DNA of 64,000 nucleotides from Ligula intestinalis (taxonomy: Eukaryota; Platyhelminthes; Cestoda; Diphyllobothriidea; Diphyllobothriidae): positions 73,924,162 through 73,988,161 of the forward strand of contig JAYGXS010000003.1 in NCBI GenBank assembly GCA_036362985.1. The letters are read 5' to 3'. The notes below the pieces were generated by a model. That model saw only the letters and a program-made list of their open reading frames with translations, did not search any database and was not told the DNA's origin. The translations under genes were made by a program, and so were the position numbers. Positions 1-10,717 of this stretch are shown here, piece after piece. Every line of letters starts with the position of its first letter. The first letter of the stretch is position 1.

Positions 1-352
1 ACGGGCGCCCTGGATCATTTTCTGGGCTTTCAGTGCACGATTCCATTGAGCTCAGCTCTTTAGTGGTTGCTGTAGAATCGATAACAGTCCGTCGTGGGAT
101 AAATACTTTAATAGAACGAGCCCGATTTGAAGCAGGGCTCTTGTTCTCGCCACTGATAACTGAATCCAAACTTTTTTCGCCAACGCGGAATCTGTTTTAT
201 CAAAACCTGGTCCCTATACGCGTTTCACTGCGACGGTTCGTATTGGGTACATCAGTAGAAGTTTCGTTTAAAGTTGTATCAGTAACAGTAGAAGATTGCT
301 GCAGCTGGGCTCCGCATTTAGACAGTGTCCGCCCTGACCGCTTCATCGTTCG
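1..352 (-). CDS. Unknown minus gene, exon 4 (left-edge, interrupted)
   Basis: The acceptor (AAATTAACAG) precedes an open frame, phase 0 with the previous exon. The frame encodes a Ser/Thr/Asn-rich then Lys/Arg-rich protein to the window edge. It is broken at 202-197 by TGA-TAA. These stops lie inside a 15-nt block at 206-192 that starts GT and ends AG. Without the block the same frame continues. The ATG at 346-344 could instead be a translation start. Confidence 0.5.
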
Positions 353-1934
353 CTGTTAATTTTGCAATAAAATATCGCAAGTTAACCCAATGAACTAAAT
401 AAACAACCTCAAATTTGTGTTAAAACCCCCAATCCCCAACCTTTCATTAGATATGCAATCTACTGTATTGTATATTCCTGTCGGTCTTATAAATACGGAG
501 AAGATTCGCCCGCGCCCCCCTTAGGAGGAGCGTTTCCAGAACGTTCGAAGCATCGCTCACGTGCCTCTACCACACGTGCTTCTGAAATATGCAATCTGTT
601 GATGGCATTCTTTGGAAAATAGGGTTTCATGCGTGAATTTTCGAGACTGGAGCCCCAGCCCGTCTTCGGACACAGCGTAAAGGGAAAGTGTCAAAAACAG
701 CTCAAATCGAAAATGTAGGGGAAGATCGATAATTGTATGGCATGGCGCTTGAGCCAGTTGGCTGTTGCCATGTTTCTCATCCCGTTCGCATTGGCTCGCG
801 AAGCGTCCATTTCCTCTTCAGACTTGTACGCATCACGTGCCAGTCTCGAAAATTTACGCAATAAACACTATTTCCCAAAGCACGCCATTGACTTCAAATT
901 ATATTTCTTGGGAAGCCTACCTTTCAGCAATCGACTCTATTAGGATTTTTGGCAGATTTTCTTATATTAAAGTTGACCTAATTGTGAAAACTATCGCCAA
1001 ACGCCTCGAGTTTTTTCACAATTGGGTCAACTCAATGAAAGCAAATCTGCCAAACCTCCTAATAATTAAGTCAGCCTAGTAGTAATTCTGGTTGATTCTA
1101 GATGATTGCTTAGGAAAACCATGCTTAAGCAGTCAGTATGCATGGTGGATTCCATACGAGCGGCAAATTTTGGCGGGTAAAATCGACCCAAGTGTGATTT
1201 AATTCATGGCGCGAGTTGGGGCGTTTGTAGCTCAATTGGTTAGAGCTTTGGCTTCCGCTAAAGGCCTTCTCTACTATGCGGGTTTAGATCCTGCCGAAGG
1301 CCTCAAGATTTTCACAATTGGGTCAACTCAATCTACTCTATGTTAGAGGCGTGAACAGGAAGTCTCACCCAGAACAACCTCCTACATTAACTTTACGTAG
1401 AGCGCTTGCCTGCCCGACAAGCAGCCGTAGAAGGTTAAATATTGAAAGTAGCGGATTCCTTAAACACACGGGATTAAAAATGTGTCCAACGAAGTTTCCA
1501 AAATTGTCGCCACTGAAATAGGTAGGATGTCTGTGCAAAGATCAATTACTACTCACTTTCGATAATCGGGGGTCAGACAGCGCGGCCACAAACTGCTCCA
1601 TACTGCTGGGTGTCTCTTTGGCAGGGGCCGCGGCTGCTCCAGTCGCATCGACGCCATTTGGACTGTGAGTTCAGCTAGTGGGGTACTGCCAGTTGGTGCA
1701 ATGTTCGTGCATTATCCACCTCATTGGCAGATTTTCTTTTTGGCCCTGTCTCATCGGACTACCGTCAGGAGGACGTTTTCGACGGGATGTTGAGGTCAGC
1801 CTACTCTCACCTAAGGTGGACAGGTACGTGAAGGAAGTGCTTACCGGTGACAAGCTCAACGGCAACGTGACGCCGGGTTCGAAGTCTACGAGTTAGAGGC
1901 CCATCACAAAGCGTAATCCCCTCGGTAGGCTTTT
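1..1934 (-). CDS. Partial multi-exon gene of unknown function, runs off left edge
   Basis: I do not recognise the product. Four coding blocks on the minus strand join with matching phases: 1934-1845 (ends phase 1), 1810-1720 (ends phase 2), 1662-1557 (ends phase 0) and 352-1. Each junction has GT and AG ends. The joined protein is hydrophilic and rich in Ser, Thr, Lys and Arg, with a basic patch (SRRKRPPDGSP) and an Ala-rich stretch. It has no obvious membrane segment or catalytic motif, so a nuclear or scaffold-type disordered region is possible; that is inference. The introns of 34 and 57 bp suit a flatworm. Two in-frame stops at 202-197 inside the last block are unexplained. The first visible exon has a weak acceptor and may be wrong. 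Start codon and C-terminus are not in view. Confidence 0.55.
192..206 (-). other. 15-nt GT...AG block carrying two in-frame stops
   Basis: GTTTTGATAAAACAG on the minus strand contains the short palindrome GTTTT-GAT-AAAAC. It interrupts an otherwise coding frame with TGA TAA. The length is divisible by three, so removal keeps the frame. It may be an insertion footprint, a real nonsense change, an assembly error or an ultrashort intron; the sequence cannot decide. Confidence 0.5.
941..1062. repeat. Imperfect inverted repeat (SINE1-related hairpin)
   Basis: Arms 941-990 and 1011-1062 are near reverse complements. One arm carries TTTGGCAGATTT and AGTTGACC; the other carries AAATCTGCCAAAC and GGGTCAACT. 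The inner TTTTCACAATTGGGTCAACTC string is also the 3' tail of the SINE1 copies at 1140-1335 and 56680-56870. This looks like two SINE tails fused head to head. Confidence 0.7.
1140..1335 (+). mobile_element. SINE1 copy (tRNA-derived)
   Basis: A tRNA-like head around 1226-1300 has an A-box-like TAGCTCAATTGGTTAGAGC and a B-box-like GGGTTTAGATCCT. It is preceded by a conserved GTGGATTCCAT...GGGTAAAATCGACCC block and followed by TTTTCACAATTGGGTCAACTC. The same order of blocks recurs at 36440-36625 and, inverted, at 56035-56240. It lacks a full cloverleaf, so it is not called a tRNA gene. Confidence 0.7.
1557..1662 (-). CDS. Unknown minus gene, exon 3
   Basis: Bounded by acceptor CTGAACTCACAG and donor GTGAGT. 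It encodes about 35 residues, with Gly/Ala/Pro-rich sequence followed by SSMEQFVAALSDPRLSK. Phase 2 in and phase 0 out fit its neighbours. This is the clearest exon of the gene. Confidence 0.65.
1720..1810 (-). CDS. Unknown minus gene, exon 2
   Basis: A 91-nt exon between a pyrimidine-rich acceptor (CCACCTTAG) and donor GTGGAT. It encodes 29 residues including the basic patch SRRKRPPDGSPMRQGQKEN, which could act as a nuclear localisation signal (inference). It is separated from exon 1 by a 34-bp intron and from exon 3 by a 57-bp intron. Confidence 0.55.
1845..1934 (-). CDS. Unknown minus gene, tentative exon 1
   Basis: Open in the frame required by the next exon, and ends at a good donor (GTAAGC). 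It would encode an Arg-rich stretch (RRLRTRRHVAVELVTG). The acceptor at about 1935-1940 lies in A-rich sequence and is weak. An alternative acceptor at 1886-1887 would shorten the exon. Confidence 0.4.
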
Positions 1935-2925
1935 CTGCTTATTTTTTTTAACCTACTTCCATGTAGAGGTCTTTAAACGCGAGAACGTGGACCAGCGGTC
2001 GTAAAGACGGGAATTGGAGAAAAACTTCAAAAAGAAAGCTCATGGTCGCCTCAAAAATGATCCTGAAGGCATTGACTAGCCAAAAGGCAACGGTAAATCC
2101 TACCAACTACAGTGACTTACCGTAACAAATAATATGTACAGTATGTCTACGAACTCGTGCAACAGTCATGAAAAAAATTTAGGGGTAGTATAGCATATAC
2201 TTAGTCATTTTATTTTGGTGCACTGGGTGTATTTAATCCTTAGAAAACCTATTAATTAGGAAAATCGCCATTTTAGTTAAGTTAATTAATGGTAATGAGC
2301 ATTAATTTTGGCGAACTTGGGAGTATTCTCATATCGAGGGAGTTTCCTATGTTATTAAGTACGACAAAAAATCTTTTAATATGTGTTATCTTATGGAAAA
2401 ATTCCAAAATAAAATATTTCCCCTCCAGAACCGGCAATAGTTGTACGAAATTGTTAAAATTCAAGTGGGTCCAAGTTTAAGAAATCGCATTTATTTTCAG
2501 AAACAAGGCACAATTTAAAATTTAAAAATTACTTTATGCTGATATGCGAAATTCTTGCCAGAAAATACAGTTAAAACGTATGTTGTATATAAGTAAGGCC
2601 ATAATATCCATAAACGTTAACTATATAACAGTGCCTTGAAGTCGGAATCGTTGACGAAACTGGTCCACAACAAAACATGATGACAATTTTATTCGTCAAA
2701 CATTAAAAAATACCATCATATGCCCGTTAGGGCTATTTACAGGGAACATTTGTCAATGATTTCGCGGAGCCTAGTTACAAGAAGGATGCGAGAATTCGGC
2801 CTGCATCAGCAAGTGGCTATGTTTAAGCCATTTTTTAAGTACGAAACGTATTTAGGAACGTTTCCTACCTGCTCAGGAATATGTTAGTCGGAGACTTTCA
2901 TATTGTGATGCAATACTTTTCTTAG
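1935..2925. other. AT-rich DNA, nothing recognised
   Basis: Poly-A/T-rich sequence with short open frames only. Further 5' exons of the minus-strand gene may lie here, but I could not find a junction I trust. Flanking sequence or ends of the Tc1 relic could also be included, but no terminal inverted repeat was found. Confidence 0.4.
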
Positions 2926-2929
2926 ACAA

Positions 2930-3482
2930 TCCTACAAGGTCGGCACATGTGGTCATGTGCGGAGAGAACTTCCATAAAGAAGGCACTGTGTTGAAACCAA
3001 TGTTCAAGAACTGTCGATGCCTCGTGGTTTGGATGGTGATCAAGTTCGGTGAGCGACCGATGTGACGGTCGACAAAGGATACCATTAACAGCAAGGTATA
3101 TATTGACAGTGCCAAAAATGCCTTTTGTTATGATGACATTCACAGGCGTCGAATGGACCCTGTCATGTTGCAAGATAATGCTTCTGCTCACCTACCAAAG
3201 AAGGTATGATTATAATTCACCTTACGATTACAATCAAATATTTAGACTGCTACCAGCCTTTCCGCATTTCTCCGAACAGTCTAGACCGCAATCTTATTGA
3301 AAATCACTTTGCGTTAATCAAGAAAAACTGGGACAAACCACCGAAACATATTTCAACGGAACAGAAATTGGAGTTCAGGCTTAATAACTGTGTAGACCAA
3401 ACCACAATTGACACCATGGTTGTCTCTATACCCTCCCGACTTACTGCCTTTCTAAACGTTAAAGGACACTCAAAAAAATATT
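2930..3482 (+). pseudogene. Tc1/mariner-type transposase relic
   Basis: The C-terminal catalytic half of a cut-and-paste DNA transposase. The second catalytic Asp lies in MLQDNASAH (about 3165-3190). The acidic Glu lies in SLDRNLIENH (about 3280-3308), matching the D-x-NPIE block of Tc1-like enzymes. The C-terminal end resembles the family's SMPRR...KG..TKY tail (here SIPSRL and KGHSKKY). The frame is broken by a TGA near 3060 and by a shift after about 3208, so it is not functional. The N-terminal DNA-binding domain and terminal repeats were not recognised. Confidence 0.75.
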
Positions 3483-4817
3483 AGTTGGTTACATATTTAT
3501 TACTTATCCTTATTTTGTCCTTTTATCTTATTTTCCTACACTTTTCATCTCTATAACGACTTTAATCACTGACCTGTCGTGCAGCCTTTTTTGGATTTGA
3601 CAGTTTTCGATAAAACAACTGAGTTCCTAGATATAAATTATACCTTGTACATCAAAATATGCCTCCTTTTAAAGATTTTTTCCTTTTACGTAGTGATACT
3701 TGCGGGTCCATTGAGTAAACGCTTTGCTAGCTACAAGGGTTTTCATGCAGATTCGAAGGTATTACGCGAAATATGCGCCATACTGTATTTATAATATGAA
3801 AATGTTTCACTAGTCTATGCGACTCTTCCGTCTTCTTTTTGACAAACAGCGAATGGCTTAACGATCTGGTCTGCTGGACCAGTTTTAATACTCGCAGTAC
3901 ATAGTTTTAAAAAAACACTAGCTGTTGTAAGCTATTTTTTTACAAATAATTATTCAACGTCAGCGGTCTTCCTCTGCATCTAGTTCTTACATTATATAAA
4001 TTTTTACGTGTGGAGTAAAGAAGGAAGGGAGGCGGCACCCCTTTGGACGGAAATCGATGCATTTTCGAACTCGATTTAATTGGAAAAACTGCACTCAATT
4101 CGCGTTCTAGCCAGCACCTCCGGCACCATTCACGCTCAAATTGCTATTAGGTGGACTCGCACTAGCATAAGGTGTCGACTATTGGCAATTCCTTGGCTGT
4201 ACGCTATTTCTCCTAATAAAGCTCCCTCATCCCAACCTGTCTTTTCCGACTTTTTATTTGGGAACCTTGATGTTGTCGATCATTGGGAGCTCGTGTTGGC
4301 GTCCCATCCCACAGCCACGTTCATGTACGCTATCGCTGCGACATCCGCTGACTCTCCGCTTGTCACTTATCCGTAGTCTTCCATCATCATCTTAAGCGGA
4401 CCTCGATACTATTCATTGATTTGCCTATCGGAAGCATGACCTAAAGGCGCCGGCCGCTTAAGTCAGCAACGCACTCCTTTGATAGATAGCAACCAATAAC
4501 TTTTGTACTGTGACTCCGTCTGGACTATCAGCCGGGCCTGAATTGCCTCGAGCAGGTTATGAATAACTGATAATTTGTTATATTTCCCTTACGGCTATGG
4601 ACCACTCTTATCCAGCCCGTTTATTATTATGTCTGTGGGACTAAATAGGACCCCAAATGGCTCGCCTGAAAGATGCGCTAGACAAACACGTGGTCCAGAT
4701 TAGTGCGCGGCAGGCGTTATTCGAGTTGCGTTCTCAACAAATGGCGCGCCTGAGGTGGCTCGGTGGCACGCGTAGGTACAGACTTTGAGTCAGAAGGTTG
4801 CATATTAATATCACGTC
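3483..4817. other. No gene recognised
   Basis: Contains a 98-codon open frame at 4080-4376 with no motif I know and no splice context, treated as chance. The rest is mixed-composition DNA leading into a repeat copy at 4818. Confidence 0.4.
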
Positions 4818-5300
4818 GGGGTCGCCAATATCACAGAAGGTTAAGTGAATTAAACCGTGGCAATTGCGATTTTCAGGCCCGGTTCCTTAAGCGGTGAGAG
4901 AAGTCGGGGGAAGGCCAGAGTAATAGGAATAGTGTCTTTTGTACAGACGGAAAGGACAATAGTTAGGACAAAGTGTTGACTACCGGAGCGCAGTTCTAGC
5001 CCCGAGGTGGGTTACGTCCGGAGTGATGTCTAGCGGCCTCCACGGCCTTGATGTTTGTCCAGACGGATTGAGGTCGCGTCACTGTGGGTTGAGACCAGGA
5101 CGGGGAGACACGTTGCGTGAGTTAGCTAGCAATGAAGGTCGCGCGTCCGTTTGCACGTGGCCCGAGGCACGAGGGAAAACTGCCTTCGCGCGAGGTCCTA
5201 TGCACCGAATGACCTTGTCTGTGGCGTCAAGAGTTAGGATGGCGTCGGGTAGCAGCGACCACCACAGACTCACGCCGCTCCAGCCCCCGATTCTCTTGAC
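4818..5300 (+). repeat. R1 dispersed repeat, subtype A
   Basis: Starts with the family head (TATCACAGAAGGTTAAGTGA, then CCCGGTTCCTTA and GGCCAGAGTAATAGGAA). It continues with the subtype A core: GAGGTC...ACTGTGGGTTGAG, AGCTAGCAATGAAGGTCGCG and GGCGTCGGGTAGCAGCG. The closest relatives in the window are at 9770-10285 and 47545-48100. Confidence 0.75.
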
Positions 5301-5329
5301 TATGGCTTGACACCAGAGGTGGGCTAGGG

Positions 5330-5480
5330 AGGAGAGACAGAGAGAGAGTGGTTAATGCAGCGTAAGTCTTCTATCATTGAGAATTAGTCCATGCACAAGT
5401 CACTGCCCCTGTAAGGCTTCGCTATGGAGCACACAGTGTCCCCAGTCGAAAGTGACGCTCGAACTGTCGGGGCTGAGTAA
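5330..5480. repeat. Repeat F copy
   Basis: A GA-microsatellite followed by ...GCAGCGTAAGTC, TAGTCCATGCACAAGTC and GGAGCACACAGTG. The same order recurs at 34110-34245, 22860-22960 and 37440-37680, and in reverse at 23385-23480 and 26985-27085. The nature of the family is unknown. Confidence 0.55.
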
Positions 5481-5629
5481 TATGATCCTTTAAGACATGT
5501 GGTCGATAATGCTCATGTCTTCATTCAATTGAATCTTGGGAATGGGGTTATGACGACCAGAGACGGCTGGTTAGGCGGTAGTGAGGGTTCGGTAGAGTCA
5601 TTCCAGCGGGGGAATAGTGAGAGGGCGTG

Positions 5630-6065
5630 GAAGCGTACACGCACTTAAGCAACCGTCCGCCATGCCAGGCGCGGAGCTTGCAAGAAGTTCTTTTGGCTCA
5701 CACAAAACGGGTTTCCTCAATTTTGATAACGGTTGCTTCTGTTATTGCTAGCAGACTTCGGGCATTTGTGCATCTACTCATTTACTTAGTCCTGCGCAAC
5801 AGGCTATATTGGGAGCATGAGTTGGCGCCTATCCAAAATAATGAGGGAACAACTCCCGGTATAGTTTAGAAACGATGAAGTTGGGAGCATCAGCGGCGCT
5901 GTCCTCGCGCACATTGTTGGGTATGGGCATCGTGTGAAGCCTGACGCAGTCCCTGAGTCAGCGTCTGCTAGCAACGGCAGAAACAATCGCTACTAGGTTG
6001 AAGAAGCTGGTCTTCTGTACGGGGAAGAACCAACTGCAAGCTCTGCGCCTGACATGACCAGTGTT
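5630..6065. mobile_element. Penelope-like fragment pair in inverted orientation
   Basis: Sequence at 5630-5775 read on the minus strand and 5880-6065 read on the plus strand are copies of one another (TCTGCTAGCAA, CAGAA, AAGAAC, TGCAAGCTC, GCGCCTG). Both match the C-terminal GIY-YIG end of the element at 16541-19060 (compare CGCGCACA...GGACATCGTGTGGA at 18760-18790). Both are degenerate and non-coding. The head-to-head layout repeats what is seen at the larger copies. Confidence 0.6.
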
Positions 6066-9000
6066 TGCTGAGCTGTCTTACAGTTCTCCCTCCCTACGAA
6101 GAGACGAATATTATTGATCGCATGTTTTACCTTGTACCTCGTTCTCGCATAAATGTACTTACCCAATAAGAATTTATCAAAAGCAAGTCTATGCTCACTG
6201 AGGGGTCTCCTGAATTCTTTTATAGACATTTTTGCAACTCTATCCTTTAAGTTGCAAATAATTCTGAGATCTGGGAAGTGAGTGTTGAACTCAGACTGTT
6301 GCACATTTTCGCTGACCACACCACAGAGAGTATGTGCTCGCTTATGTTCCACTCTCCCACCCCCAGGTCGAACATGTCAGTAGGAATTCCCCATAATGGA
6401 AGTGGTTTACGCTAAATTTCAGAGGAATTAGTGTTATTGCTATGACACGGTAATACTCATTGTTACTAAAACGTAGCACAAGGCTATCAGAAGTATGCGC
6501 GGTGTTCCCATGGCATGTACTGGGTCGGGGGTTGGATCAAGGAAAGGAGAGGAGAATACAATTAATTTTTACCCAAACAAACCTGAAACTCGCTTTTGAC
6601 ACCTGCAGAGACGGGGGAAAACTGTGGAATTTCCCTCTGAAAAGTTATCTCAGAAGAAGTGTTAGCCCTTGTGGTAGACGCCAAGGTAGGTCTCACTAAA
6701 CAGAGGAAACGGGTAAATTGGACATTTCCGGAGGGAGGATCCGAGCTAATTGAATGCGTCGGAAGTCAAATAGGGTGGTAATAGACGAAAGAACTCTAAA
6801 GGTACTGTCACTAACACAGGGCTTTCAGTTAGATGTAGAAGTGCAGCCCAGCAGCCGTTTAAACAACGATTATGCGATGGAAGAGCAGTCATTTATTTTT
6901 AAAACAGGTGCATGGAAAGAGGCATAGGGGAGGAAATTTGGTTTCAAGTTAGGGTTACGCACAAGGTTTGGGTTGGGACACAGAAATAATTAAAAATCCT
7001 TCAATTTAGCTTAGAGTCGCCTGTATTGTGGACGTTCTCATTCCAGTATTCAGTCGGGTTGGGGTCAAATAAACTATCCTAGCTGATATCCCTCTCTCTT
7101 CCACATTAGAGCGTCTAGTCAGACAATCTTATTCGGTTCTTCGCTTGCGCGGGCTGAGTATCACAGGAAGGAGAAGAGATTATTTCGTTTGTTTATGCAA
7201 ATTAGCCAAAAATAGAAACTGATATTTGCATCTATATGGACGGCCAGCTGTTGGAGGTAAAGTTTGGTCTCAACTCTGAGGGTTCTTCTGCTTATTTCCT
7301 GCCCTCTTGCTTCATTGACATCTTATTAATATAGGATTTTCCGTAGTTTGACTTCAAGAGGTTGCTAAGTATTGATTTTCCTACAGTTCTAATGTACGTG
7401 AGATGATTGTCAGCGTTATTCTAGAGAATTCTTTTTCAAGGAAGGCGAAAGTTGTTTTCTAGAATCAGAGTTCGTCTTAGCTTAACAACTAAATTAAAGA
7501 TGCACTCTCCTCGGTTTTTAGACCTCTTTCAATTGAATGTTGCACAGCCGAAGTAAGAATCTGAAATTGGATCGACGTAAGTACAGACCGTTTTACGCGG
7601 AAAATTAGAATTTGCAGTTATTGCCTTGAAAAACAGTAATGGTCTCAAGTCCATTAGAATTATTTAAGCAACAGAGTAGAGTACATTATGCAAAAAAGTA
7701 GAGCCATTTTACCAATCAACTGATCGCTTTATTTCGAGCATTTGAGCTCCTTGCAGGCATCAGCAACCTAATTATGGTGGAGGTAGCTTCGCATGAGGAA
7801 TGGGTTTCGCAAAGTCTAGCATAGGCGAGAAGAAAAGCGGTTATCGCAGTCAACTCGAGGGCTATATCCCCTCGCCCAGCTCTTTGCTTCAATTTTGACA
7901 AAATAAAATGCACCTGGGCGTGGCCTGTCTTGTGGAAAGCATGTCATCTCCCCCCCCCTCTCCGTCTTCGAGGCATGATAAAGGGGTAGGTGAGTGGAGA
8001 AGGCGTAATTACAGGCTTCACGGTTGTTTTCGGTCCCGCCCACTTTAAAAGTGGGAGTCTAAACGGAGAGGCGAGATTTTTTGGGGTGCGTAGTTTTAGT
8101 CGGCATCAAAACCAGATGATGGTAAGTCGCTTGTTTGTGCTAAACAGCCGTTTTCTTATTAAAATTTTTCATCTTCAAGTCTGTTTCCTTGACCATCTTA
8201 ATTGATCTTCGGTTCCAGCCATGGGATGTCAGGGGTGTTCGGTGCTCTAAAAGGATCAAACAGCGATCCTTTTGTGATACAGATTATCAAAGTAGAGAAC
8301 TTACGCTGCCCAAAAAGGACGTTTTGTGATGCATTTTAATCGCAGAATTATTTGTTGTTTGTTGGGGGGGGAGGTGGAGGGTTTCGTTGGTGGGCTATCA
8401 GTGCCCTTGCACGGGCTGTGCAAATAATCGATAATCCCCCGCGCAGCGGGTCCACCGTAATTTGGGATAACATTTCCACCGGAATTTCAGTACAGGCCTC
8501 TTACAAGCAGAAACCGCATTAGCACCATTTAGATCATTATGAATGTGCTCAATTGGTTGAGTTTGAATTTGTTTTGTGCATAGGTTGTACTGCAAATAAG
8601 TTATGCTTGCTAAAACTTCGTAATGTTTCCAGTTTATACATACCATATTTTATTAATGTCCATTGGTGCAAGTTAAAGTCATAATTAGTTGATTACTTTA
8701 ACACCAGCAGAACTTATTTTTCTTGATGTACGTTAAATTGACGGAATTTCTTATCGACGTTGCGTTTACAGGGTGATGAACTCGCAACGGCACGCTTTAA
8801 TGGACTACTTATTGACCTCTGGCTTAAGGGATATAACATGAGCGCTGAATCGACTACTTGAACGGCATCTAAAACACACTCATTCAGTCCTATAGGCGCA
8901 AGTGAGGGTCCAAAACCGAGGCAGTTTCTTAGGGATCGCTTGTTTTGGAGCATTTGTGGTGTATTACAAAATTCGAAAATTCAGGATATCAAACAGGCAG

Positions 9001-9200
9001 GCCAGCACGTTTTTCGAGCCTGTGGAGGTCAACATATAGTTAAGCATAATAAGTTCATCCCGTCCGATTATAGAACTTAAAGAGTAGTGAGAGCGTATCG
9101 GTTGTCGGTTGGCAGTTTTGCTTATGGATAAGAATAATACGCCCGTTTGGGAGCGCGTGTATACCCCAGTGTTTATCACGTGGGTTTTACGTGCCCTCAA
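6066..9200. other. No gene recognised; one doubtful minus-strand exon
   Basis: Most of this interval shows nothing I can name. On the minus strand an open block at about 6302-6161 ends at a GTAAGT donor and encodes FNTHFPDLRIICNLKDR followed by a basic stretch. It has no partner exon, so it stays a weak candidate. Homopolymer runs of C near 7955 and of G near 8364 are present. Confidence 0.3.
6945..6985 (+). repeat. Degenerate telomere-like tract
   Basis: Short run of GTTAGGGTTACG...GGTTTGGGTTGGG, like the tracts at 25030-25105 and 31620-31770 and, reversed, 10375-10445. Confidence 0.4.
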
Positions 9201-9204
9201 CAGT

Positions 9205-9670
9205 GCTAGTATCGCAGGGGGTTAAATGAGTTAAACCCTAGCTACTGCGATCTTCAGACCATGGTTACTTAGGAGAGAAGAAGTTGGTAAAGGCCAGAGT
9301 AATAGGAACAGTATATTGTGTGCACAGAGGAATGGAGAATAGATGGATAGAGATTTGACTTGGAGAGCATACAACCGGCCAGGAGAGCCAGTTGAGTCCA
9401 ATTGCTGGTTTGACAGCAGTCAGGCCAGTAGGCAGAGAGATAGACCGTTCATTGGCTGGGTCGGCCTTTAAGGTTAGTTGGACAGCGTGTGGGTGGAAAT
9501 CGACGTGGGCGGTTCATGTCTTACGCGCCAGTAAGTCTGGCGTCCGCCACGACGTTGAGGTCTAGACGGATTGAAGTCACGACAAGAAGGCCAGGCTTCG
9601 TGCGAGCAACGACCACTATACTAACAATTGGTGGCCCAGGGTTAGCCATGGGACTGACTATTATATGGCC
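9205..9670 (+). repeat. R1 dispersed repeat, subtype B
   Basis: The head TATCGCAGGGGGTTAAATGA is followed by the family blocks and then a core unlike subtype A (CAGTCAGGCCAGTAGGCAGAG, GTTCATTGGCTGGGTCGGCC, GTAAGTCTGGCG). It is very similar to 10718-11125. It ends with GCAACGACCACTA, related to the family 3' block. Confidence 0.75.
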
Positions 9671-9769
9671 TTAGTCTAAGGTACATCTTCACGATAGACT
9701 GAAGGTCAAGGTTGGCAAACCACCTCAGAAAATGTGTGGAAGTTGGGGGGTAGAGCAACTGCCACTTTT

Positions 9770-10285
9770 CATAGGTATTTATCGCGGGGATTAAGGCTAA
9801 TTGCGTTGACTTTTACGGCTACGATCTTCCAGGCTTTTATTCCTTAGGAGAAGATCGAAGTCATGGGAAGGCAAGAGTGATAGGAGAAGTGTATTCTGTA
9901 CAGACGGAAAGGAGAACAGTTAGAATTAAGTTTTGGCTGCCAGAGCGCACGTCCTTCCGCTAAAGTGGCGTGGCTAAAAGTGATGTCTAGCGGCAGCCAC
10001 GGCCTTGAGGTCTGTCCAGATGGATTGAGGTCACGCCACTGTGGGTTAAGGCCAGAATGGGGGAGACACGGTGCGCGCGTTCGCTAGCAGTGAATGTCGC
10101 GCGTCAGTTTGCGTCTGGCTCCAGGAACACGAAAAAATGCCCTCGCGCGAGGTCTCACGGTCTAAGTGACCTCCTCTGTGGCGCTGCGATTTAAGACGGC
10201 GTCGGGTAGCAGCGGCCACTACATATTCATCCAAATTGGTCGATAAATTCGAAGGGAGCACAGAAAGCGAGAGAAGGAACGTCAC
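9770..10285 (+). repeat. R1 dispersed repeat, subtype A
   Basis: Close relative of 4818-5300. It shares the head (GGGGATTAAGGCTAA...), TGTCTAGCGGCAGCCACGGCC, ACTGTGGGTTAAGGCCAG and GCGTCGGGTAGCAGCGGCC, and ends GCCACTAC. It lies about 100 bp after the subtype B copy, so the two are a tandem pair. Confidence 0.75.
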
Positions 10286-10374
10286 TGGCTAGTTTGGTTG
10301 GACAGCAGAATATGGACCCTCCCCCTTCCTTATTACGGATGGTCTTACGCTATATTCCAGGGCAGCACACATTT

Positions 10375-10445
10375 CCATGTCCTGAAGTTAGCCCTAACGC
10401 TAGCCCTGGCTCCCTTAAACCTAACCTTAAGTCTAAATTCCCTAG
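10375..10445 (-). repeat. Degenerate telomere-like tract
   Basis: CCTAACGCTAGCCC...CCTAACCTTAAG is the reverse-strand form of the GGTTAGGGTTAGG-like tracts elsewhere in the window. Confidence 0.45.
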
Positions 10446-10717
10446 AATTTTGTGCAATCCCACCTGCATTATCAGGGAGGGGAGGTGCTGACTTTTATAC
10501 TTTTAGGAGATTTGTCGGAAGAAGTGATCGTAGACTACAATAGGTTCCCCCAAGTCAGCCTCCGATAAGCACGGAGTTGACGAGACTAGTAGTGTTTCAA
10601 CATGGCAGAAGAAGAAACCAGTGTTCCTTCAAGGTTTCCATGACCATTCCCTCAGGGTTGTTGAGGGTGGCATTCTTGCAAGAAACGTCAACTGCGTGAT
10701 CCGTTAGTTGCTTGAGT

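Larger units (their letters stand above)
353..1556 (-). other. Intron 3 of the unknown minus gene
   Basis: A 1.2-kb interval between phase-0 exons. It holds the hairpin-forming repeat at 941-1062 and a tRNA-derived SINE copy at 1140-1335. The remainder is non-coding; short open frames at 737-1079 show no recognisable protein. Confidence 0.45.

Noticed and set aside
6161..6302. Minus-strand block ending at GTAAGT
   Set aside because: Protein-like, but no partner exon or homology; kept only as a remark in the interval entry.
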